64,000 bases of DNA from Jaltomata sinuosa (taxonomy: Eukaryota; Streptophyta; Magnoliopsida; Solanales; Solanaceae). Positions 49,301-58,478 of this stretch are shown here, one piece after another. The stretch lies in the NCBI GenBank assembly GCA_003996215.1, contig QJPP01003523.1, positions 42,543-106,542 on the forward strand, in the 5' to 3' direction. Numbering within the stretch: position 1 is the first letter of the stretch; each line of letters opens with the position of its first letter. The notes under the pieces are model-generated. The model did not search any database, had not been told where the DNA came from, and worked only from the letters and a program-made list of their open reading frames with translations. The translations under genes were made by a program, and so were the position numbers.

Positions 49301-49622
49301 GGACGTGAACTCTACATGCATGTCATGTTATTAAAGTAAGTATTAACAGAACTGAAATGAGAAGAAATAACATAAATTAGAAGAGAGGAAAGATAGAATT
49401 AATTATAAAACTGGAATTTTATTGAATTGGAAAAGATATGAGGGTTAACATCAAAGTAATTCTACTAAAATATCCAAAATTATAACCCTGAGAATAATCC
49501 AAAAGAAAAAAGAAAAAAAATAACAAATAAACTACCAAAACCCCTTCCTTGTGGGGAGATGAATGACTTCTGAGTTGAGGAGCTTGATGTCTGGGACAAT
49601 AAGTTGCACATCTGCATGACTA
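49301..49622 (-). other. Ogre-like internal sequence next to the insertion point of H
   Basis: On the minus strand a frame starting at the H junction reads HADVQLIVPDIKLLNSEVIH and stops near 49535. It lines up in phase with the frame that ends at the other side of H (58275). The rest is A/T-rich with no motif, and may be the intron known between pro and RT regions of Ogre elements; that last point is a guess. Confidence 0.4.
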
Positions 49623-51112
49623 TGATACGCCCAAATTACGACTCCAATTACGAAGCGTAAGCGGTCGTCATCAAATATAGAACCCAACAGAGGTTGGAGT
49701 CGATCCCACAGGGATTAAGGTGCAAATTAAGTCGTTAGTGACTTAGTTGACTAGTAATCAATAGTTTCCGGTAAATAGGGGGGGGTTTGTGTGAACAATA
49801 TTTGATCAAAGCAAATAGTAATGTACGATTAATAATCAATATGAGAGTGAACTAGGGAAGTGCTCACCATGGCATCGTAACAATTTCGACTCAAGGCTTA
49901 ATCGGGTTCTTTCTATATGCATGTCACGATGTGATTGAATTCATGGTATCGTCTAAACGTTTCTCAACCAAATAGACGAATTTCCTTTTCAATTCTCTCG
50001 AACTTGAAAAGATGAACTTTCTTATTTCAATCCTAACATCAAGTAGATTAATCTAGTTACAGCATTAATCATAAAACGAGAGTTGGTAGTCTCGAATCCT
50101 CGTCGTTAATCAAATTTCCCGGTTTTAATCTCTTTGCTCAAGCAAATTAAACCTAGGCATGTTCTAATGTTTGCAACCACTAGAAAACATTAATAACAAA
50201 TGACTAACAACGTGACAACATATAAATTGAATCCTACGCTACCCGGAATCTATATTGCTACTTTTGCCATGGCTCCCACAACCCTAGTTGTGGGAAGTTA
50301 GTTACTCATGCTATTAGGAAAAGAGAAGAAAATCATATTCATAATAAAGAGAAAAGATTCTTATGATATATGAACACAAGCTTCAATTATCCAAGAACAA
50401 GAAGCTAAAATCCCAAGAACGATCAAGAAGAAGAAGAACAACGAATTGTGTCGTGTTTTCCTCTCAAAAACTCGCTCAATAATATCCTAGAACTATTGGG
50501 TAATGAATAATAAAATAACCCTAACACAGGGTATTTATAGTAGTGTAGGAAATAAAGTCCAAAAATAGAATTTTCGGAATCCCTCGTCGCGTTGACGGGT
50601 CGACTGATGGACCGTAACGCATGTGACGGGCTGTCACAGCTAAACAGTGAGCTCCCAGGCAATTTTTCTGGTAAGTCGTCGGGCCTGTGACGACTTGCTG
50701 GAAAATTCTGGTAAGTCGTCGGGCCTGTGACGACTTGCTGGAAAATTCTGGTAAGTCGTCCGCCCAGTGACGACTTACAGTGTTTTCTTTGTTTTATCTT
50801 GGTGGCATGGGTGACGGTCCGTCAGGTTAGTGACAGGCCATCAGACGGGCCGTCACTCTTAGGCAGTGCTCGATGAATTGCAGTCTCGTCCTGACGGCCT
50901 GGCTGACGGCCAGTCACAGGTGTGACGGTCCGTCACGCCAGCCGTCAGGCTTAACCCGTTGAGGTTTTTGAACATTTTTTCTTCCATTTCTATCTCTAGC
51001 TCCATTCCCTGCAAATATAACAATAAAACATCAAAAACGACAACGGTTGCTTGAAAACTCACGATTATTCTTAGTTAAAGGAGTCAAATGTGCCGTAGAA
51101 TGGCGGCACATC
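49623..51112 (-). repeat. Extra LTR of the H family (first of two in tandem)
   Basis: 1490 bp; plus-strand edges TGATACGCCC and GGCACATC. Nearly the same as the other two H LTRs, with the same three 42-bp units (50668-50775), TGACG palindromes and TATA box (50532-50539). Seven bases (CAAAATT, 51113-51119) separate it from the next LTR; they equal the bases between LTR and primer site in H. Confidence 0.9.
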
Positions 51113-51119
51113 CAAAATT

Positions 51120-52597
51120 TGATACGCTCAAATTACAACTCCAATTAAGAAGCGTAAGCGGTCGTCGTCAAATATAGAACCCAACAGAGGTTGGGGTCGA
51201 TCCCACAGGGAATAAGGTGCAAATTAAGTCGTTAGTGACTTAGTTGACTAGTAATCAATAGTTTTCGGTAAATAGGGGGGTTTGTGTGAACAATATTTGA
51301 TCAAAGCAAATAGTAATGTACGATTAATAATCAATATGAGAGTGAACTAGGGAAGTATTCACCATGGCATCGTAATAATTTTGACTCAAGGCTTAACCGG
51401 GTTCTTTCTTTATGCATGTCACGATGTGATTGAATTCATGGTATCGTCTAAACGTTTCTCAACCAAATAGACGAATTTCCTTTTCAATTCTCTCAAACTT
51501 GAAAAGGTGAACTTTCTTATTTCAATCCTAACATCAAGTAGATTAATCTAGTTACAACATTAATCATAAGACGAGAGTTGGTAGTCTCGAATCCTCGTCG
51601 TTAATCAAATTTCCTGGTTTTAATCTCTTTGATCAAGCAAATTAAACCTAGGCATGTTCTAATGTTTGCAACCACTATAAAACGTTAATAGCGAATGATT
51701 AACAACGTGACAACATATAAATTGAATCCTACGCTACCCAGAATCTATATTGCTACTTTTGCCATGGCTCCCACAACCCTAGTTGTGGGAAGTTAGTTAC
51801 TCATGCTATTAGGAAAAGAGAAGAAAATCATATTCATAATAAAGAGAAAAGATTCTTATGATATATGAACACAAGCTTCAATTATCCAAGAACAAGAAGC
51901 TAAAATCCCAAGAACGATCAAGAAGAAGAAGAACAACGAATTGTGTCGTGTTTTCCTCTCAAAAACTCGCTCAATAATATCCTAGAACTATTTGGTAATG
52001 AATAATAAAATAACCCTAACACATGATATTTATAATAGTGTAGGAAATAAAGTCCAAAAATAGAATTTTTGGAATCCCGCGTCGCGTTGACGGGTCGACT
52101 GACGGACCGTCACACATGTGACGGGCCGTCACAGCTAAACAGTGAGCTCCCAGGCAATTTTTATGGTAAGTCGTCGGTCCTGTGACGACTTGCTGGAAAA
52201 TTCTGGTAAGTCGTCGGGCCTGTGACGACTTGCTGGAAAATTCTGGTAAGTCGTCCGCCCAGTGACGACTTACAGTGTTTTTCTTTATTTTATCTTGGTG
52301 GCATGAGTGACGGTCCGTCAGGTCAGTGACGGGCCGTCACTCTTAGGCAGTGCTCGATGAATTGCAGTCTCGTCCTGACGGCCTGGCTGACGGCCTGTCA
52401 CAGGTGTGACGGTCCGTCACGCCAGCCGTCAGGCTTAACCAGTTGAGGTTTTTGAACATTTTTTCTTCCGTTTCTATCTCTAGCTCCATTCCCTGCAAAT
52501 ATAAGAATAAAACATCAAAAACGACAATGGTTGCTTGAAAACTCACGATTATTCTTAGTTAAAGGAGTCAAATGTGCCGTAGAATGGCGGTACATCA
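51120..52597 (-). repeat. 3' LTR of element H
   Basis: 1478 bp; plus-strand edges TGATACGCTC and GGTACATCA, next to the polypurine tract. It has three 42-bp units (52160-52270), TGACG/CGTCA cluster to 52435, and TATA box on the minus strand at 52027-52034. Confidence 0.92.
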
Positions 52598-54069
52598 ACA
52601 CCCTCAACTTAAAACGTTTGCTTGTCCTCAAGCAACATGACAACAAAAATAAAAAGATGACTCAACTAAGAAAACAAACACGTGTCACTAGCAAATCATG
52701 GCCATTCTACAGCTTATTCAATTTAAATCAAGCCCCCTGGTAACACACAAATGTATGAAAAGCTAACTTGTAAGGATCCAAACATGTCATTGCGATATGA
52801 TAGAATATTCTGCATACACACACAATAGCTATCCCAACAGTCAATAGATGATACAGAAATCTCGGTGCCCTCACCACAAAGAAGTCCCACACACAAGATT
52901 TGGGATTAGGTAAGGCGCTCACACTCACAAACGATTTCAAACAATGCACATGCGATGCCATAAGCTTGCCCTTGCTATTCTATTTCAGTTTTTCAGAAAG
53001 CCGCTCAGGATCACTACATGACTTGTTTTGGCTTGTAATGAGGCTTCGGGTGCAGGTAGGATACGTTTGGGGAATAGTGACTAAACCCTCCTTGGAATCA
53101 CCGACCTACTATTTCCACTTAACTTTACTCTGTCCATCCTTATTCACCTTTTTATTCCCTTCTTTCTAGCTACAGGTGCGACCTCTTTATTTTGACAATT
53201 CTTTTTATCTCTTTTTCGTTCTTTTTCATCTCTTTTGGTTTCTTTTTTTTTCTTTTCTTAGACACACACCCGACATTTTCATTCTATCCACAACCAATCT
53301 TATCCATCCTATTTTTCTTATCATTTACTTCTATAGTAGCCACCCTCAACTTAGGCTGATTGCCTGAGTTGAGGTGCACGATGTCCAAGGAAGGACCAGG
53401 GCCAAAATAGGGATTCAAAGTTAAACATGAATGGTGACAGGTTATTGAAAGAATAAGGTCAATTATGGCTCAAACAGGGATCAAAGGGGTTATTTGCATT
53501 TGGACGGTCTTATAGGCTAAGTGGACTGCACACAAAAAGGGCCTGTGATCCTTTCCTAAGCAACCAAACTTCAAACTTAACAAAATAGACCGGGCAAGTT
53601 CTAGATGCATGCACAGAGTAAGAGTTTATAACAAAAAACGCTCACACACACTTGGCACCAAGAAACCATACCACTACCAACTATCAAAACAACAGCTCGG
53701 CTTAAGCATAATTATTACAATCACAACCACACAATGACATTCAAGGATCCAGAACAGTCAATCGTTTCAAACATAAGTACAAAATCAACTTTTTCAGAGG
53801 GGGCTCCTTTTAGTTCAACTTTCCAAAAAGCCATGCTTGCTATAGACACCAGAAAACAGCACAAACAAAATTTAAAATCATAACCTAAACATGCCGGTTC
53901 TACTAGATAGCACACTAGAGGGAAAAGAAATATGGTAACAAAAACCCTCGGTGGTGAAAGACTCACAGGTATCCGAACACCCTCAACTTAGATTCATGCA
54001 TTGTCCCTAATGCATACATGTGAAAGCTAAAACTGTGAGAGAAAGGAATACCTGTGAAGCCCATAGGAC
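52598..54069 (-). other. 3' non-coding region of element H
   Basis: Between gag-pro and the 3' LTR. It ends in the polypurine tract AAGTTGAGGGTGT (52598-52610). It contains a T-rich plus-strand stretch (53195-53260), an A/G tract on the element strand, that also occurs in F, and a ttgaggtgcac box (53368). Active Athila-type elements carry pol here; I find no trace of it. Open frames in this stretch carry no motif. Confidence 0.7.
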
Positions 54070-56663
54070 TCAGAGTCTGGCATGATGTTGGAGACCGCCA
54101 GGGTCTCCAAAGCAGGAGAAATCGATGGAATATGTGCAAGCGACATCATCATGTTGAGCACCAACTTTCTCTTTTATCGGCTCCTCAGCTAGTCGAGACA
54201 ACTTCTTTACTCTTTCCATCTCTTTTTCTTTGCTGGTTCTCTTGCGGTGTTTTCTTTTCCTTGATTTGTTCTCACCGCCTTCCTCTATAGGTTTCTCTTC
54301 TTGCGATCCCAACATCATTCTCATAACAGCTAGGGTCTCAACAACACCCTTCTCCTCAATATATACATCCGTAGGGGCTTCATCAATGACATTGATAACC
54401 GAGACCACCCTCATTTCTCTTGGTGGCTTCATCAACTTACACACATCAAACTTGACCAATTCATTGTTTAATCTGAATGTCAGTTCGTTTCTTTCCATGT
54501 CGACCAACACTCTTGCAGTGGCTAACAATGGTCGTCCTAAGATTATGGGAACTTCAAAGTCCACTTCGCAATCTAAGATTACAAAGTCAGCTGGGAATAT
54601 AAACTTACCAACCTTTACCAGCACATCAGAATATATTCCCACCGGTCGCTTTACTGAACGGTCAGCCATTAGCACCCTCATGGTAGTTGGTTTGGGCGCT
54701 CCAGAACCCAATTATTTATAGACTGCTAGCGGCATCAAGTTGATGCTAGCACCAAGATCACATAAGGCTTTTTCAAAGTTGAATTTCCCAATAGTACAGG
54801 GAACAGTAAAAGCACCTGGCTCTTCCTTCTTTTCCACTAACGATCTTGAAGAAATAGCACTGCAGTGGTGGAGGTTATCTTCTGGTTCAAAGCTCACTGA
54901 CCTCTTCTTGGTAATCAAGTCCTTCATGAACTTGGCATAATCGGGCATTTGTTCAAGAGCGTCCACCAGTGGGATGTTCACTGATATCTGCTTGAGCATG
55001 GTCATGAAATTTAGGAACTTGCTATCTTCCACTTTCTTCTTCAACCGTTGTGGGAAAGGAGGCGGTGGTCTAGGGATCATAGTTGGAAGTTTTTCAACTT
55101 CCTTGTTTTTATCCGTGAGCCTTTGAGTACCACCCTCTACCACATTTTCATCCGCATCATCACCTTTCTGAGTCTGAATTACCGGATGTGATTCCAATAA
55201 TATTTTACCGCTTCTTGTAGTGATCGCCATACAGCTCGCGTCATTCCTCGGGTTTTGAATAGTGTCACTCGGCAAGGTACCTGTCTTTCTTTGATTTAAA
55301 GATGCCGAGATTTGACTCACTTGCTGCTCTAATTGCTTGATCGAGGTGGAATGTGAATCCACTACCTGACTCATTGCTGATAATTCAGTCCTTATCTCCT
55401 TTACCCCGGCGTCAGTTGATTCTACCTTCAACAACATCTTTGCCATCATGTTCTCCAATTTGGACGTCCCTGTCTCATTGCTAGATCTTTCCCGGTTACC
55501 AGGTGGTACATACAACCCACCTCTATCAGTGTTATTCTTCCAGTTCCCCTGATCACGATCTCTGTAGCCAGCTTTTTCATAGTAGTTGTCCTTCTGATAG
55601 TTCCGACCTTGGTTTCCATGACCATTGGCCTGGAAACCCCCCAAATAATTAGCCTCCTCATCAGATTCAACCTCTGCTGCTCTACCTTGGGAACCCACAA
55701 CTTTCACTTTCTCAATACCTCCTGACAACAAATGCTTTGTCAGTAGGTCCATTTGCGTTTTCAGATGGGCCATGTCTTGGTCCCGCTCTTCCTTTTTCCT
55801 GCGCTGTTCCGCTGACATACCAACTGTGTAAGTGCTAGCTGCTACCTCTGTATCCCGTGTATGCCAGGCCCTGTTGGTTTTGGTGAGCCGGTCCAAAATA
55901 GTTGTGGCCTCGATAAAAGTGAGACCCATAAATGCTCCACCTGCTGCGTTATCCAGTGTCATCTTGGTAGCCGAGTTCAGTGCCCTATAGAATGTCTGCA
56001 TTAAGAAATTGTCGGTCAACTGATGGTTAGGGCATTGTGTCAGCTTCTTCTTGAACCGCAACCAAGTCTCATGTAAAGCCTCATGAGGTTGTTGTCTGAA
56101 GTTGCTAATTTTATCCCTCAACTGTATCATCCTAGAGGGGGAAAGAACCTTTCTAGGAAAGCTCCTTTCAACTCTCCCCAGGTGGTGATAGAGTCGGGGG
56201 TTAGCTCTGTCAACCATAATGCTGCCTCATCAGACAGAGACAATGGAAACAACCTGAGCCTGATCGCTGTCTGACTTACTCTAGGCAATTCGAACGACTT
56301 GCAGATACCCACAAAATTCATCAGGTGTCGGTTTGGATCATCACCAGCAACACCACGGAACACTCCTCTCAAATTCAACAGCTGGATCATTGTGCTAGTA
56401 ATGTTGAACTTGGCCCCGGGCGCTAGCGAAGGAAGAACAATGGCACCCGTAGCGCCAACTCCATCCAAGTCGATATCCTCATCATTCAACTCAATATCGT
56501 CCTGAAGACCACCAGCATTCAAATGTCGTTGGGCTTGCTGAGCTGCAGCGAGTCTCTCTGCCTCTTGTTGTTGTGCATTCATGTTTCGCCTTAATGTTTT
56601 AGCAAGCTCGGGATCGTAAGGTAATATTGGTTCACCCGAGCGTCGGGTACTTGGCATGCACAA
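54070..56663 (-). pseudogene. gag-protease gene of element H, one frameshift and one stop
   Basis: Start at ATG 56663, 99 bp after the primer site. Part one (56663-56127) ends with the capsid region: FNITSTMIQLLNLRGVFRG, DDPNRHLMNFVGICKSFELP, IRLRLFPLSLSDEAALWL and ITTWGELKGAFLERFFPP. A one-base loss in the following C/T run, near 56143, shifts the frame. Part two (56217-54712) continues with MIQLRDKISNFRQ, a long charged linker, a heptad-like stretch (SHSTSIKQLEQQVSQISASL) and the protease motif ALCDLGASINLMPLAVYK. An in-frame TAA (54712-54714) follows, after which the same frame runs to 54070 with FVILDCEVDFEVPIILGRPL, the end of the retropepsin fold, and a basic tail (KSRKRKHRKRTSKEK). Gag would form particles and the protease would mature them. 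About 860 codons in all, no zinc knuckle seen. Confidence 0.88.
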
Positions 56664-56761
56664 CTCTGTACCCTATAACAAACAAAAACAACAAATAAAA
56701 GTAAAAGCAGGAAATATGACTAAGATCAAATAAACACACCGGACTTAATAAACAACCGTAT

Positions 56762-56779
56762 TCCCCGGCAACGGCGCCA
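56762..56779 (-). other. Primer-binding site of element H (tRNA-Asp)
   Basis: Minus-strand TGGCGCCGTTGCCGGGGA, complementary to the 3' end of plant tRNA-Asp, the primer typical of Athila-type elements. Five bases separate it from the LTR end at 56785. Confidence 0.92.
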
Positions 56780-56784
56780 AAATT

Positions 56785-58274
56785 TGATACGCCCAAATTA
56801 CGACTCTAATTACGAAGCGTAAGCGGTCGTCGTCAAATATAGAACCCAACAGAGGTTGGGGTCGATCTCACAGGGAATAAGGTGCAAATTAAGTCGTTAG
56901 TGACTTAGTTGACTAGTAATCAATAGTTTCCGGTAAATAGGGGGGTTTGTGTGAACAATATTTGATCAAAGAAAATAGTAATGTACGATTAATAATCAAT
57001 ATGAGAGTGAACTAGGGAAGTGTTCACCATGGCGTCGTAACAATTTCGACTCAAGGCTTAACCGGGTTCTTTCTATATGCATGTCACGATGTGATTGAAT
57101 TCATGGTATCGTCTAAACGTTTCTCAACCAAATAGACGAATTTCCTTTTCAATTCTCTCGAACTTGAAAAGGTGAACTTTCTTATTTCAATCCTAACATC
57201 AAGTAGATTAATCTAGTTACAGCATTAATCATAAGACGAGAGTTGGTAGTCTCGAATCCTCGTCGTTAATTAAATTTCCCGGTTTTAATCTCTTTGCTCA
57301 AGCAAATTAAACCTAGGCATGTTCTTATATTTGCAACCACTAGAAAACGTTAATAACGAATGATTAACAACGTGACAACATATAAATTGAATCCTACGCT
57401 ACCCAGAATCTATATTGCTACTTTTGCCATGGCTCCCACAACCCTAGTTGTGGGAAGTTAGTTACTCATGCTATTAGGAAAAGAGAAGAAAATCATATTC
57501 ATAATAAAGAGAAAAGATTCTTACGATATATGAACACAAGCTTCAATTATCCAAGAACAAGAAGCTAAAATCCCAAGAACAATCAAGAAGAAGAAGAACA
57601 ACGAATTGTGTCGTGTTTTCCTCTCAAAAACTCGCTCAATAATATCCTAGAACTATTTGGTAATGAATAATAAAATAACCCTAACACAGGGTATTTATAG
57701 TAGTGCAGGAAATAAAGTCCAAAAATAGAATTTTTGGAATCCCGCGTCGCGTTGACGGGTCGACTGACGGACCGTCACGCATGTTATGGGCCGTCACAGC
57801 TAAACAGTGAGCTCCCAGGCAATTTTTCTGGTAAGTGGTCGGGCCTGTGACGACTTGCTGGAAAATTCTGGTAAGTCGTCGGGCCTGTGACGACTTGCTG
57901 GAAAATTCTGGTAAGTCGTCCGCCCAGTGACGACTTACAGTGTTTTTCTTTGTTTTATCTTGGTGGCATGGGTGACGGTCTGTCAGGTCAGTGACGGGCC
58001 GTCAGACGGGCCGTCACTCTTAGGCAGTGCTCGATGAATTGCAGTCTCGTCCTGACGGCCTGGCTGACGGCCAGTCACAGGTGTGACGGTCCGTCACGCC
58101 AGCCGTCAGGCTTAACCAGTTGAGGTTTTTGAACATTTTTTCTTCCGTTTCTATCTCTAGCTCCATTCCCTGCAAATATAACAATAAAACATCAAAAACG
58201 ACAACGGTTGCTTGAAAATTCACGATTATTCTTAGTTAAAGGAGTCAAATGTGCCCTAGAATGACGGCACATCA
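56785..58274 (-). repeat. 5' LTR of element H
   Basis: 1490 bp; plus-strand edges TGATACGCCC and GGCACATCA. It contains three 42-bp units of ctggtaagtcgtcgggcctg.. type (57828-57935), the TGACG cluster and the family end-phrase ggttggggtcgatctcacag (inverse of the usual tgtgggatcgacccc). Confidence 0.93.
57692..58115 (-). promoter_or_regulatory. Putative U3 promoter of element H: TGACG palindrome cluster and TATA box
   Basis: About sixteen TGACG/CGTCA pentamers between 57750 and 58115, several paired as TGACGGGCCGTCA or TGACGGTCCGTCA. On the minus strand they are followed by TATAAATA (57692-57699). TGACG is the core of as-1-like elements recognised by TGA bZIP factors; a role in stress- or hormone-induced transcription is inference. 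Confidence 0.65.
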
Positions 58275-58478
58275 CTAGGGATTTTACCAATTTGAATCAT
58301 ATTGACCTCGTAAAATAATTCTCGAAGATTTTGGCATATTTCATCCATATCACTTTGGTCAGATCGGGATTTGACAAAAGACTTGGCAATGTGGGAAATT
58401 GGCTTTGAAAGTCTCCAAACTTTCTTTCTCTGCTCTTTTGCCCACTTTCTATCAATTTTGGTTGGCCTGAAGCCCAAC
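58275..58478 (-). pseudogene. Ogre-like ORF fragment interrupted by H and G
   Basis: The minus-strand frame 58477-58275 (GFRPTKIDRKWAKEQRKK, KPISHIAKSFVKSRS, ELFYEVNMIQIGKIPS) is open up to the H junction, and the frame on the far side of H (49622 downward) continues in phase. Together with the reverse transcriptase at 48481-49300 it forms one element of Ogre/Tat type. Upstream it is cut by the LTR of G at 58479. The function of this part is not known to me. Confidence 0.5.

Larger units (their letters stand above)
51120..58274 (-). mobile_element. Element H: Athila-like non-autonomous gypsy element with gag-protease only
   Basis: 7155 bp on the minus strand: 5' LTR (56785-58274), primer site complementary to tRNA-Asp, one gag-pro frame (56663-54070), about 1.5 kb without coding sequence, polypurine tract, 3' LTR (51120-52597). 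There is no reverse transcriptase, RNase H, integrase or envelope-like frame, so it would depend on another element, as described for gag-only terminal-repeat elements (TR-GAG). The LTRs look nearly identical by eye, so it is young relative to A-D. Bases TAG are shared by the two flanks of the whole LTR-LTR-internal-LTR unit; a 5-bp duplication is not evident. Confidence 0.88.

Noticed and set aside
56762..56779. Match to the 3' end of tRNA-Asp (and initiator tRNA-Met at 3615, 11946, 20701, 33534), as if tRNA genes
   Set aside because: Only the last 12-18 bases match and no cloverleaf surrounds them; they sit beside LTR ends as primer-binding sites.
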